Below are positions 41,170 through 53,775 of a DNA stretch of 64,000 nt, one piece after another; the stretch's first letter is position 1; each line of letters opens with the position of its first letter. Source of the DNA: Sambucus nigra (lineage: Eukaryota; Streptophyta; Magnoliopsida; Dipsacales; Adoxaceae). Where the stretch lies: positions 267,825,111 through 267,889,110 of the forward strand of contig OX422219.1 in assembly GCA_949130495.1 (NCBI GenBank), given 5' to 3'. Below the pieces are notes generated by a model, which worked only from the letters and a program-made list of their open reading frames with translations, searched no databases and was not told the DNA's origin. The position numbers and the translations under genes are program-made.

Positions 41170-44100
41170 ATCAGGTTCTAGTGTTCTTAGGATCTGTGCG
41201 GCTTATTACGTTTTAGCGTATCGTTCTTTGATATAGAGCTTTATGATAGGATTGTTGTGTTCCCTTACGTATGCGACTTACGTTCTCCTTCTAAGAATTA
41301 TAATGGATGTGCCTCATTTTACGAAATTCAGTGTGATTCGAACATTGAATATTTTAGCACGACCAACGAGGGTCGTTAGAAGAACTGCGGGAGAAGAGGC
41401 TCAACAGAAGACGTAGAGTAATCGGGTAAGAGTGATTGGGACAAAAAGGACCATGAGGATTACTTAAGTAAGAGATAGTAAAATTGTCACTCTGGAACTG
41501 TGGGTTCCCAGGACACAGTCATAGATAACGGTGGGGTGATTTCAGGACCACCTAACATAGTCGATAAAGGTGAAATCATAGGGACTTTTTTGAAAACCCA
41601 TCGGTGAAGATGCAGAAAAGAAAATGAGAAAGTGTAACAGACCAGCGGAGGTAGAAAATCCGAAGGAAATTGTGTAGAGTGGGGCGTGACAACACTCAAA
41701 ATTTAATTTGGAGTTAAAAGTTACAGCTCTTAGGAGCATCATGTAGTGACTAGAGACAATCACCGTACATGAAGAAGTATGTTTGAAATTTAAGGAGAAA
41801 TTTGGGTACGATTTGGCCGTGAGGTCTTCCATTCGATGTGGTAACAAAATGCGAGTGAAATTTTGATGTTTAAAAATGATGGGTAAGATAGAAACCGATC
41901 ATGAGAGAGAGGTTGAATTGCTTAATGAACTTCGCACCTGGAAGAGGGGTATAAATTATCCAAAGGGTTTATAGTTGATAAAGGACCCGTGAGTAGAATA
42001 CCAGTATGGATGAAAAATCCATCTAGGATGACTAATGTTGATTTCATGAAAGATATACGGCTGCTAGTGATTGCAGTCCTTCCAAGAAAAAGGAAGTAAA
42101 GAGGGTTAACGAACCTACTGAAGAGCAGAAACTGAATTTAACGGTCTTAGTGAAACCCCACATGAGAATATACCCAATAGGGAACTTAGTTAGTTGATGT
42201 TGAGTGATTAACTTCAAGAGGATGATGAAGTCAATCAGGATGTAGAGGCCAACAATAGTTTTGTATAGCTAGCGTAGCTAAAGGGACAGTGGAAGAATAA
42301 TTGTGAGTTTAGATTGTTGGTCCGAGAGAAGGACATTCCCAAAATGGTCAGTGGGACCAGTGACGGGAAATAGTTCGTGAATTTTTCCTTATGTAAAGGA
42401 AACAGAACTACAAGTGTTGAATGTGTCCACAATTGAGAAGTGAGACCGAAGAGATTAGAAATGGTAAACTGTGCCAGTTAGGCATAACGACTGGAGGAAC
42501 GAGACTTCCAGCGAAAGAATTAGGGGTCAAGAGAATTAGGCCCGGGAAATTTATAACCGAGAGTGATGGGTTCAGGCTGGACCAGTAGAGTCCTCGTTAA
42601 TAGTATCATACAGTATGTCAGAGTCTATGGGGCCCAAGATGTAAACGGGAGTTTAATAAAACTATAATTGAGGCCTAGAGAGTTTGGGCCAACGTTTCAA
42701 TAATGGGCGCGAAATCCACATGATGGAATAAATTGCCCGTGATGAGAGAGGAAAATTATAGAATGAAATCCTAGGATGTATGACGATTGCAGATGTTCAT
42801 GGGTCGTGGCAACAACCACGTGCTGAGACCCTGTGATTTGGCAAGACTGGTGAGGTTTTGCTTCTTCCTTGTGAGTAAAGGATAGATTCTAGTGACATGG
42901 GTGTGCCACGACTTTTATGTAAATTAGAAACCCTAAACTTCGCGTGCGGGTCGAGTTTAGTGGGAACGTTAGTTTTAACACTCTTATTACAAACATATTT
43001 CTTGTTGTTAACAGGGCATTTTGATGATTGCTCGCGAGTGAACCGGGCGGGCCCTAAGAATATGTCTTGTTGTTATAATTTACTACTGCAGTGAGTCAGC
43101 TTTAGTAGAGATTATTATGGTAATGTGTAGTGATTAATTACCGTATGGTTAAACGATAGTAAAAATGTAGTGATAAGACTATCATGCCGGATACTCTGGG
43201 AGGAGTGATCTTAGTTTTGTGCGGCGCCACCAGAAATAGGGTTGGGCCCAGATATGTATATATATGAAACTTTTATGGTATTATAGACCTCAGCGAGTAT
43301 AATGTCTAATTATATGCGATTCTCGAACATAGGGATTTATTTGTCTGTTAAGACTTAGAATACATTGTGTTCTTATCGAGCGGCAAAATATAGCTCGTTA
43401 TATATCTATAGCGCCAAGTACTTCGGATAGTGAGGGCGCTATGCTTCATGTTACATTTTTAAGGACATGAGAGTGGACGAGTAAAATTTTATATCATAAT
43501 ACGTAGATTGTGGGAAAGTACATAATAGGTACTGAAGGCCTTACGGACCTCAACAACCGGCTAGGTTAGATAGTAGTGTATCGGGGGGTTCCTTGTTTGA
43601 ATTTCGCTTTGCGAAACATCCCACGCATGAAACTAGCAAACGTTGGGAGTTGGAGAGAAGTTTGGTCGATAGTACATAAGTTTTGTATGTTGGTTATTGT
43701 ACCTATAGGAGAATATATTTGAGAGTTGATAATTCTTTTATAACTTAAGGCTAATAGAGTAGCCTCGCCTTAGTATTTTTCGGAATAGATGAATGATGCC
43801 ATTGAATGATTGATTATGTTTCGATTAGTGGGGCGGTTGAGTGTACCCCTACCACATCAACATAACGAGTGTGCAAGAATTGAGGGAAGAAATTTTTTTG
43901 TTTTTGTATAATGATGCGCGAGGCATGGGGTGTATGGGCTTCCTGGGTGATTGAATCATGTAGTGGATTATAATTAGCATGTGAATTTGATAACATGTAG
44001 TCAGGTAAGCCGAGGCTTATTAACAAAGTTTTGTCAGAAACTTACGTTTCAAGATGAATTGAAACTTATTCAAGAGAGTATAAAATGTATTAGAATACAA
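41170..44100 (+). other. Decayed internal region of E2
   Basis: Leader similar to E1 at 41170-41260, then about 2.8 kb with no recognisable gag, protease or RT in any frame. A copy of the GGTTCCTTGTTTG hairpin motif is at 43571-43635. Confidence 0.65.
43571..43635 (+). other. GGTTCCTTG hairpin motif, E2 internal copy
   Basis: TAGTGTATCGGGG...GGTTCCTTGTTTGAATT, then the inner hairpin TCGC-TTT-GCGA and CATCCC. The outer stem is weak here (GGGG with TCCC). One of seven copies in the window. Confidence 0.7.
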
Positions 44101-44520
44101 ACAACAGTAGTGATGGGTTATGATGTAGGGTAATATTGCAGGGATAGTCTTCCAGTGGGTCACCTGACAGGTTGAAAAGGGTGGACAATTCGAAACTAGT
44201 AGGGGCTCCTTCCACTGGAGAATGGAAGAGTATCCCCAAGGATCTTCTCATGTAGCCGAGATGGTGAGATTATAGGTACTAAGATGCGATTGAGTACAGC
44301 CTAATACCCTCAGAGGGATGGGAAAGGATAATCAGTCTAACCGGATGCGGGAGAGAAATTTTATATGAACCCTGAGATCTTAGAGGAGGGCGGGAGCGGT
44401 ACCTTCCATTAGTGGAATTTGTATCCAACTAATTCCTATAAGTTCACGTTCGGGAAGAGTGCTAGTAGAAGTATGGCATGATAAACTTTGTTGTTGTCCT
44501 ACTTGATAGTTAAAAGTGGG
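44100..44520 (+). pseudogene. Integrase remnant of E2
   Basis: Fragments line up in order with E1 integrase: GAPSTGEWKSIPKDL matches the LEVPAWKWESISMDF region, LSTA*YPQRDGKDNQS matches the AYHPQT(DGQSE) region, and REWERYLPLVEFVSN matches RGWEPQLPLVEFAYNN. They are broken by stops and small indels. This shows E2 descends from a pol-bearing Tekay-type element. Nothing functional remains. Confidence 0.7.
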
Positions 44521-44942
44521 AGACTAGTTATGATTACAAATGTCGGAGGAAAATTGATATTATCGTATATATTGTGGGTGAAATATATATTGCACAATCA
44601 ATTTACTTGTATGAACGAGATGAGACGAATTCGTATGTATATAAAAAGAGGATAGATCCACTAAGGTGGTAATAGTAGAAGACTAGATAGTGAATATCTA
44701 AAATAAAGTTGAAGTAGTGAAACTTAAACAGAAAGCTTGGGTAAGAGCCTATATGATAGGGTAACCTGAAGTTTAAAGCAAACACATGTGAAGCGTTCAT
44801 TATTAAGGGTATTCGATAGCGTACTACATGGGTGGTACGGAGTAGCTTACTTATGAGCACACGGAGGCGATGCGCAATATTTTTACAGCGTTGTTTGTAC
44901 CTGGTATACTTTTTTCGAATTTCGGGATGAAATTCCATTGTA

Positions 44943-44950
44943 AGGGGGGA
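44943..44950 (+). promoter_or_regulatory. Polypurine tract of E2
   Basis: AGGGGGGA four bases before the 3' LTR start, preceded by TTCGGGATGAAATTC as in E1. Confidence 0.85.
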
Positions 44951-46653
44951 AGTATGTAAAACCCCGTATTTTTTACGACTTAAATAATTATATGATTAAT
45001 TATTATTATGGGAATAAATATGCAATTAATTATTGTTGTTGGATTAATTAAATTAAAATGTGAGAATTAATTTATTATTAATCCGGATTAAAATAATTAT
45101 TAACTAGAGTGCTAAGGGTTAATACTTATTGTTGAGAATTATTGAATATTACTGTGTGATATGTAATATGGAATTGTGATATTTGATAAATTGTCGGAAG
45201 TGAGAAATACGGCAGTTTGGTAATTTAAGTCTGACACGCGTGTGAGTCGTGTCGGGACTAATTGAATGGAATAAAAAGAGAATTTATTTTTATTAACTCG
45301 TATGGTCATTTTGAATGTGTCGTCGAGTCCGGAAGGGTCGAGATAGTCAAAATAGTATACCCGGGTGTTTAGTTTGGGTCCCGGGGGGATTTTAAGCCTA
45401 ACCGGCATCCCGAGAGGGTATTATGGTAAATTGTATTTTTGGGCTCATTTAATGGACGAAAATTAAGAGTAATTATATCATCCTAGGAAATTCCATTAGG
45501 GTTAATAGGTTACACAAATCAGGAACAGCCATGGAGGGTGTGAAGGAGAACCAATTTCCAAGAGAGAAGGCTCGATTAGCACCACCTTGCATAACCGTGA
45601 CCACCAACGCGTAGATCGCGAAGAGAGGAACGCATATATACCAACATCACCAATGGATCAGACCGTCATATTTGAGGCAAGTGTTTATTACTGGCTTTCT
45701 TTTAGCAATAATCATGCTCATGTTAGTATAGGTGGAATTAATCATGATTTATATGTTAATTGGGTGAAAAATTGGAGATTTAAATTATGATTAAAGATTG
45801 GTTTAATTAGTTGTTGGAATTCCTTCATGTATGTAGAGGATTAATCATAGAATTTGATTATATATTGATGAACAAATCTGGGTTGATTACGTTCTTTAAT
45901 TGAAAATTTGGAAACTAGGGTTCATATGAATTAATTTGGGGATTTTATATATTTATGATGATTTATGACGAATTAATGATCCTAGGAGGTTAGGAATGAT
46001 TTGTAACCTATTAGGTGTTGATGGGTATTGATGATGAGTTGTTGGGAATCGAATCTTAGAGGTTTTTACGTTTAAAATGGTGAAAAACGCTAATGTTTGG
46101 TGAAGAAGACGAATAGTGCAATCTCGCGCGAAGTCGCGCAAAGTGGTTCAAACGAGATGGGGATCTCGCGCGAAGTGGTTCAAAAGACATATCATTATAG
46201 TTCGAACGACATGTCAAAGTGGTTCAAACGACATCTCATTCTGGTTCGAACAACATGCATTCTGGTTTGAATGACATGTCTTCTGGTTCGAACGACATGT
46301 CATTCTGGTTCAAACCACATGTCATTCTGGTTCAAACCACAGGGTGAATTTCTGGGAATTTTCTTAGATCCCAATTTGGAGTTTATTGGTTTATTGGAGT
46401 GAGAGAAACTACCAAATAATAAATTCAAATAAGAAGGAATTTTGAGAAAAGTATGTGGGAATTAATACGTCAATTATTTCGGTATAGAGAGAATGTACCT
46501 TGGAGATTACGAGAGAGATAGTAATCTAATTATTTATACTGTACGTAATAATGGGGTTAAAATACATATAAAGAGTATATATGTAGGTTGGATAAATACC
46601 TATAAATTATAATAGGATGTGTGTATGCCTATTATGTGATATTATAGTTAAGA

Positions 46654-46967
46654 GCACTAATGAGTGATAACTCGGGGGTGCAGAAACTCTATTATTAAGT
46701 GTACTAATGGGTGATAACCCGGGGGTACGAAGATGAATATTGTTTGGCGCACTAATGGGTGATAACCCGGGGGTACTGGATTAATATTGATAGGTGCATT
46801 AATGGGTGCTAACCCGGGGATGAAATATTCTATTGTTAGGCGCACTAATGGGTGATAACCCGGGGGTGATGTATTATTATTGATAGGTGCATTAGTGGGT
46901 GCTAACCTGGGGATGCATGATTTTCTGGAGATATGCACTAATGGGGCTTAGCCGGGAGTGCAGGATT

Positions 46968-46999
<32 letters not shown>

Positions 47000-47012
47000 G
47001 GGACGATGTTAC

Positions 47013-47052
<40 letters not shown>

Positions 47053-47143
47053 GACTTGTGAATATTACTACTATGTGAAATTAGTAGACTTGGTAATAAT
47101 AATAATTATTACATTGCACCAAGCGGTCTTAACCTAAGGGTGC
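46654..47143 (+). repeat. Hairpin array in the E2 3' LTR
   Basis: Same eight units as 39773-40190; here unit 5 has the pairing arms GCAC/GTGA and unit 3 ends GTAC. Microsatellite growth separates units 7 and 8. Confidence 0.88.
46971..47052. repeat. (AT)n and (TG)n microsatellites
   Basis: (AT)12 at 46971-46994, (TA)n at 47012-47029 and (TG)n at 47029-47052, within the E2 3' LTR. The 5' LTR has only short runs here. Confidence 0.97.
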
Positions 47144-48116
47144 AATATTAGTGTTTATATCTAGGCATGAAGAGACTATATATATGAATGAGTGTGACTG
47201 AGCAATTTTCTACTTTGTGAGACTAGTAGATAAAATGAAAATGGGAAGTAAAATAATCTTAGTGAATAAAAGATTAACCATTCAAACGGAGAATAATGAA
47301 ATTTTGTATGTGATATAAACTATCTGAATAGCGTATTGTATGGGCGATACGAGAATACTATTAGTGAGCATAGTTAGTATTAGTATGGTTTCTGACTAGT
47401 TAGGCTGGGAGGTATAACTAGGGGAAGATTAGATGTACGTTAGGCATGCACAATAGATGAGAGGTGAGAAACTCATGTGAGAGTTCGATAACTAACATGA
47501 GTATAAGACTTGTTTTAAGAACCTGTTTTAAATACTTGCTAAAATATTTTTACATATTGGGCTCTGACCCGTTTCTTGTATCTCTTCTCTCTTTTGCTAT
47601 ATATATGTATTATATCAAGTTCTCGGCCACAGGAGTATCAGTTTTAGAGATTTGGATTGCTTGACGTGCTGCAGCTGTTGTGGAAGCTGTAGGTCCTTGT
47701 AGTAGATGCATCTATCCTTTCCATTCAGTTTCATCTAGACTTCTTGTTTAGGGCATATGTCGCCCACTTCTAGTTCTTTCATTAGAGATATTGTATTCAG
47801 TTTATTATATGGTTTGGAGTTTTGAACTGGGAGGTTTTATCCAGTCTTATTTATTTAAGTACTTGATTCATGTTCAGTATTTATTTACATTCCTATGTGT
47901 GGTGAATGGTTTATACTTTAAAATGGAAAGAAATGGATTTACTTGGTTTTATTAAATTGGAAATGTTTTGACACCTTGCTTAATTTTAGATTAGGTGATT
48001 AATATGTTAAAAAGTTTTTTGACAGTGATGTTGAGAATGAACCAACTGAACATCCTGTTTTAAATTGGTTGAGGACTGATCACCCTATATTTAATTGGGC
48101 GGGGTGTCACACCCTA

Positions 48117-48601
48117 GTTATTTCCATGTTGCAATTCAAGTAAAACCATTATAATTTCTGTTTCAATTTTTGTTCTAGTTGTTTGTTCACTTATAATTTC
48201 ATCTTATTCTCACAGTAAAAATGTTTTCTTTCATTACAGCCGCGTTGACTTCAAATTTCCATATGTTTGGCTAGATTTTGAAAGGTCGGGATACATGAAG
48301 TCAACCTGATGTGTTAGTTTCATGTGTATAAAATTAATCTTTTGAATTTAATTATTTGTTATTACCGTATTGCGTAACAATACAGCCATTGTAGATCTTT
48401 GGATCTCATTTTCTTTCGGGATACTTTTGAATGCAATACGGGTGTTGTTATCACGTGTTACCAATTTACTCGTCCTCTAATTAAGTATGGTGCGGGCTTC
48501 AACCTCATATACGTAATGCTTGGGAGTACTAAATTCTAGGTCTAATTAATCACTTAAACTTACAATTAGTTTTATACAATCAATACACTAGGGTTGAGGG
48601 A
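48117..48601 (+). repeat. 3' LTR of E3, part 2
   Basis: 485 bp between E2 and E4. The final AGGGA is the E4 target duplication. Confidence 0.8.
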
Positions 48602-49344
48602 TGTATCAACCCTTGACTTTGGAGACTGAGATATTAAATTTTTGGGAAAATAAATTTTAATTAAATTAGAGAATTTTAAAATTTGGAAATTGAGGTCCAA
48701 AAATAGAGGACATTTCAAAGTATTCTGGATGATGATTTTGAGGGTACCATCGATCCCGGAAGGGTCGAGATAGTCAAAATGACTGTCATTGGGTTTTATT
48801 TCGGCCTTCGGAATATTTTAAGTTAGTTTGACTCGAATAGGAGTAAACGAGTCATTTAAAGTGTGTATTAACAATTAAAATTGGGACTTATGTTTTAAGG
48901 TTTAAGAGGCTTACAGATTAAGCCATTCTTATTTGAGAAAAAGCCCTATAGGGAGAAAGAAGAGAGAAAGAAGAAGAAAGGAAGAGAGAGAGGGAGAAAA
49001 GCTTGGAGATTCCAGCCCAACCGCGACATCGAGGACGATCCAACCTCTACAAATCTGAGGCAGGTGTTTAATCTTGCTAAATAAATTATTTGTGTATTTG
49101 ATTTCATAAATTGTGGGTTAAAGAAATGGTTTTTGGGGTATTAATATCAAAACCTAGATTTTTGGGTTTAAATAATCAATGTTTAAATATGGGTTTAATG
49201 GTGTAGAAATGGTTGGGATCAACTTTGGGTTGATTTATGGTCTTAAAATCATGACTTGATGAAGGTTTGGGGGTTAGAATAGAAATTCTAGGGTTTAAAA
49301 TTCGTGGGTTCATTGGAGAAGAATAACCCTTCAAAATTTGAAGA

Positions 49345-49548
49345 CCCGAATCGTTTCGCCCCCTAAGTGAATCGATTCGCCCTAGGCAGATTGGCAGGTA
49401 TGCATTGATCGAATCGATTTGGACCCAAGCTGAATCGATTTAGCCTAAGACAGAATCCCAGGTCTTAGGACCCGAATCGATTTTCCTTGAAGGCCTAATC
49501 GATTCGCTAGGCCGAATCGATTCGAAATAGGGCCGAATCGATTCGAAA
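49345..49548. repeat. CGAATCGATTCG palindrome array, E4 5' LTR
   Basis: About eight copies of the 12-bp palindrome, several point-mutated (for example GAATCGATTTGG). The 3' LTR copy (54529-54728) is better preserved. Confidence 0.93.
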
Positions 49549-50448
49549 ACAGGGCAATTTGTGTAATTTTCTTCATAGTGATTTCAAACCCTTTTTGGTT
49601 GGGTTTATTGATTTGGGGTCTTCTCTTATGATGTAAGAGATATGTTTGGAGACACACTAGGGGTTTCTCGCACATTGTGATTATGGGGACTTCTTGGGAC
49701 AATTTGGGAAAAATATACCCATGGGGATTCACAAAAGTGATTGAACCGTAGTCAAAATTGAGAGCGATGGGATCATATTACCAACTAGAGTAGAGTGTGT
49801 AAATCTAGTTGGGGGTAGATGTTATTTATCAGTGTGTGATTTACATTGGGTATATTCCCTAACATATGGGATTATTTGATGAAGGTAAGACTGAGCTTGA
49901 GGCCTATAGACTATTAGTTATGTGTGTACCAGTAGTCGAAATTATTACAAATTCTTTAATGTGCTCTCGGATATAGATGGTATGTGTAGTGATGGTTTCC
50001 TACACAAAATTTTGGGTGATAACCCTAATGTTGAATATATATGTATATATATACATATGATTTTGGGAGACTATTCATCATAGGAAAAATGATTGAATAT
50101 GTTTCAAGTGAGGAATTGTATTCACATATCGAGGTAAATTTAAAGGAAATTGTGGTGATGGCTTGTATATTATGGATTATGTATACTTATAGCCGAGTGT
50201 ATATAGATATCTTATACACATGAACGAGAATTAGTTTGTATATATAGATGTAAAGATATGTGAATCAATGCATATATAACTATATAGATATGAATATATG
50301 GATATATTTATGTTGTGGACAAACATGGTATGGATATCTAAGCTGTATATGATGGTTTAGGGTTTGATCATATGATGGGATCATATGGATGTATGTATAC
50401 TGTGCATGTGAATGATATACATACTTATGTGGTTAAGCATACACCGCT

Positions 50449-50729
50449 CATGCTATCATTGGGAAGTTTCCGCGCAGAGGGTTAGCATCCTGGCTCGAGG
50501 AGAAGGGTGTGGATATTTCACAGGTCATAGTCGTCCCCTGTGTTATTATGTGATTTATATTTTTAGGATGAGACGTGGTGGGTATGTTTCGTCTCATTAC
50601 CGGTTAGGAGCTATGACCGCTTCTCAGGACGTCGTGTGTGTGAGTTTACCACGGGATGGGTGTCGTTGAGCCCCACCATGCTGGTCCCCAGTTCCTACGT
50701 GAGCCGGGCACTAGGAATATGATAGCATG
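50449..50729 (+). other. 281-nt LTR segment bounded by an 11-bp inverted repeat
   Basis: CATGCTATCAT at 50449-50459 and ATGATAGCATG at 50719-50729 are perfectly complementary. The 3' LTR retains both arms (55910-55920, 56180-56190). Several GC-rich short inverted repeats lie inside. Confidence 0.7.
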
Positions 50730-50861
50730 GTGCAGTATTTTCGGCGATATATATAGTCGACTGTATTATGTGCATGTCCATTGTACATCAGATATGATAT
50801 GTACACTTGGTCATGGGTATGGATGATGGTATATATATGTATATGGTTAGAATAAAATGCC

Positions 50862-50886
50862 TATATATATATATATATATATATAT
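50862..50886. repeat. (TA)n microsatellite
   Basis: Simple TA repeat in the E4 5' LTR; counterpart at 56323-56348. Confidence 0.97.
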
Positions 50887-51117
50887 CCTATAGATGAAAG
50901 GATATGGAATCTTTGCGGAGTACATCTTGGATGATTATGGTGTACTAGATTGATGAGGGTTGATGTATTGCATTTAAGGAATATTTCGGTTACATCATCC
51001 CAAGGATATTATTGGAGATTTTTAGTTGTTTTCATATTGTAGTCTAAAATTTAGTTGTAGTGGTAGTATAATATGGTATGTATGGCATTATGAACCTCTA
51101 GGACCGACATTGTCAAG

Positions 51118-51190
51118 GAGTAGTGTAACGGGGTGGTTCCTTGTTTGGATTTCGCTTTGCGAGACACCCCACGCACGAAACGTAGTGCAG
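51118..51190 (+). other. GGTTCCTTG hairpin motif, E4 5' LTR copy 1
   Basis: Outer stem GGGGTG (51130-51135) with CACCCC (51165-51170) and inner hairpin TCGC-TTT-GCGA (51152-51162). Copy 2 follows about 145 bases later at 51264-51330. The 3' LTR has copies at 56578-56650 and 56726-56792. Confidence 0.75.
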
Positions 51191-51263
51191 TGTCGAGATT
51201 GGAGAAAAGTTCTGTCAAATATTTATGTGTAGCATGATGGATCTCTATGAACATTGTGAAGGA

Positions 51264-51330
51264 GTAGTGTAATGGGGTGGTTCCTTGTTTGGATTTCGCT
51301 TTGTGAGACACCCCATGCACGAAACGTAGT
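51264..51330 (+). other. GGTTCCTTG hairpin motif, E4 5' LTR copy 2
   Basis: Outer stem GGGGTG/CACCCC retained; the inner stem becomes TCGC/GTGA, still pairing through a wobble. Confidence 0.75.
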
Positions 51331-52345
51331 ACAATGTTGAGATTGGAGAGAAGTTTTGTCAATAATAACTTGTATGCATGTTCTTAGTAATTAAATCATA
51401 TGATTAAACCCAAATATATTTGGGTAATGTATTAAGAATTATAATTAAATAAATTATAAATCGGAATCCATTAAGCCTATTATGGCGTAATTGTTTGTAA
51501 ACATAATAAAGTATGATTAGAAAAGGGGTGGATTCTTGGGTTAAGATAGGAAGGCAAATCTCGTGGGAATATGATAAGTTAGGTTGTCGTTATAATTGGG
51601 GTAATTAAACAAAAAAATCTCAGGACGCGAATAGGTGCGCGTCGTTAGGTGACAGGTGAGTTGGGGTCTCACGAGAGTGCGATTCCACTTTAATTATGAA
51701 ATAAGTGCACCGATATTTATTATGCACGGTTAACACACTTGCTAAATATTTTTTATAACTCGGGCTCTGACCCGTTTACTTTTCTCTCCTGCATGTACAT
51801 ATATATATATATATATATTACTACAAGTGTCCTACCGCATGGATGCCGGATGACCTCCTATCAAGAGTCTTGGGAGCCGTGACAAGTGCGGACTGTTGCG
51901 GGATGTGTCTTCTACTCGCTTCCTACTTCTTTAAAAAAATCTAGGTAGGATTCATGTTTTATTTTCGGTTTATACCCAAGGGATATTTATAGATGTGTAT
52001 ATTTATTTCATTTCAGTCATTGTATTGGCTGTGACCCAACGGCTTATTCGGGTTTACTTCCTTGTGGTATATTCAGTTGTAGTTATTTATTTCATTTTAT
52101 TCCAGCATTTCATTTATCTTAGTTCTTGTATGCATTCTTCTTTTCTTACTAGTAGTGTTATAATGTTGGTTTGTTTTTTGTTGCATATTTTATATAATTT
52201 TAACATCTTGCTTATATGATATCAGGTAGTTAGTCCTATATTATATAGTACCTATAGTTGATGTTGAGACTGGACCATCTGAAACTCCTGATTTAATGTA
52301 GTATAGGGCTGGCCACCCATTATTTTTTAGGCGGGGTGTTACAGA

Positions 52346-52357
52346 TGGTATCAGAGC
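52346..52357 (+). promoter_or_regulatory. Primer-binding site of E4, tRNA-iMet
   Basis: TGGTATCAGAGC two bases after the 5' LTR. Confidence 0.93.
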
Positions 52358-53391
52358 ATCAGGTTCTAGAGTCTTTAGGATCTGTACGATTTTTTTGCGT
52401 TCTTCCATTAACGTTCTTGATATAAAGCACTACTATTAGGATTGTTGTGTTCATTGAATTTATCTTCTTCTGTGAAGTGTATTCACTTGATCGACATTCT
52501 GATAACAGTTGCTTTCATTTCAGACGTCGCCTAGATTATGTCATCTAGGAAAGGAAAGGATTAGAGATAAAATAACCATAGCATATTTTGGGTACGCTTT
52601 AATCGGGGGTATTTGTTTTTCCCCGATTCCGGCGGAGATATTAAGGATATTTCTAGCAGTGGTTCAAGGTGATTTATCGGTGGTTGAGTAAGAAAGGAAA
52701 ATTTATTAGAATGACGAATCTTGGACTTAGTAAGAAAAGTCTGAGGAGAGAGTAGTGTAGTCCTCGGGAGGTTTAGGTTGAGAAACCCGTCAACCTTTGT
52801 TAGGAAACCTGGTGTTGGTGACTTTTACCGATGTGAAGTGGGTGGAGTTGTCCTAATATCAGGAGTATTGCCTTCTGGGATGAGGGAGAATGAAATTGGA
52901 GACTCAGTTTCGTTAAGTAGGACCGAAGGAGTTATCTGGGGTCGCAATAGCATTTTGTCCTCTAATATGGTTAGGAAGGATTTAAAGGAAGATGTTTATC
53001 TTGTGGAGAAATAGGTTTAGGATTAATGATTGTCCTGGAAGAAGTAGAGTACCCTGAGTTGAGATTCAAGAACTTGCCTTGAAATGATGTTTTGGGGTGA
53101 TGAAAAGAATTAGTATGGTTGGGAGGTTTAGAGCTTAGTGGATTTATTTTGAGAGGAGAATTTAGCTTCATAGCTATGTTAGTTTTGAGAACTAGGTAGT
53201 GGTTAGAAGTGTTTCATTTGTTGAGGCCTTGTGTTCTAAACATAAGGTATTTGTTTGGCGTGTCGAAAGACGCGGGATTTATTTATATTATATACTGTTA
53301 CTTGGGCCTTCGGGCAGTATCTAAAATATAAAAACCTTTTATAAACCCGTAACCCTGGTTCAACTAATCTCAATCCCTTACCTAGCTACAT

Positions 53392-53458
53392 AGTAGTGTA
53401 TTGGGAGGGTTCCTTGTTTAGATTTCGCTTACGAGACCTCCCCCGCACGAAGGTAGCT
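53392..53458 (+). other. GGTTCCTTG hairpin motif, E4 internal copy with compensatory stem
   Basis: Outer stem GGGAGG (53403-53408) with CCTCCC (53437-53442), against GGGGTG/CACCCC in the LTR copies. Two stem positions change on both sides. Inner stem TCG/CGA with loop CTTA. Confidence 0.75.
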
Positions 53459-53767
53459 AAAGCAAGATTTGAGGAGAGTTCAACCATTGGGAATTTTCAA
53501 ACTTTTATATAGTTAATATGTTTCTATAGATTATACTTGTGATAGTATATAAAAATTTGAGACTAATGGATCCTGATTATAATTCTATGAGTGGAAGCTC
53601 AGGTACGGAGTGTATAGGCGGCATGGGTAGTAGTTTGTTTTAAAATCTATATGGTTCGACATGATAACTAGAAAGGATCGATATAGTGATCCTAAGAATT
53701 GATGTTAGGACTAGATGATATTGAGGTCCTAGGCATGTCTTAAATTTCGCGGGCGAAATTTTTGCAA

Positions 53768-53775
53768 GGGGGAAG
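53768..53775 (+). promoter_or_regulatory. Polypurine tract of E4
   Basis: GGGGGAAG just upstream of the LTR start TGTAACAACC at 53778. Confidence 0.85.

Larger units (their letters stand above)
38089..48111 (+). mobile_element. E2, Tekay-type Ty3-gypsy element, internal region decayed
   Basis: 10.0 kb with exact target duplication CCCTA (38084-38088, 48112-48116). LTRs are 38089-41155 and 44955-48111, starting TGTAACACCCC or TGTAAAACCCC and ending GGGGTGTCACA. A mutated initiator-Met-tRNA binding site and a polypurine tract are present. The 3.8-kb internal region retains only integrase fragments. It interrupts the E3 3' LTR. The LTRs carry two unusual arrays, described separately. Confidence 0.93.
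44955..48111 (+). repeat. 3' LTR of E2
   Basis: 3,157 bp, partner of 38089-41155. Longer mainly because of (AT)n and (TG)n expansions near 46971-47052. Contains the matching minisatellite (46143-46340) and hairpin array (46654-47143). Confidence 0.92.
48602..52343 (+). repeat. 5' LTR of E4
   Basis: Contains a CGAATCGATTCG array (49345-49548), an 11-bp inverted repeat bounding 50449-50729, two GGTTCCTTG hairpin motifs (51121 and 51265 regions), CGGGCTCTGACCCG (51761-51774) and the stem-loop 51826-51847. Compared with the 3' LTR it lacks about 285 bp near 49722. Confidence 0.92.

Noticed and set aside
42897..43094. ORF MGVPRLLCKLETLNF as an E2 gene
   Set aside because: Short, no domain, inside decayed internal sequence with no similar frame in E1.
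51026..51362. Peptides such as SLCETPHARN encoded by the GGTTCCTTG motif
   Set aside because: The copies differ in length by one base and the stem, not a frame, is preserved. They lie in LTRs and non-coding regions.
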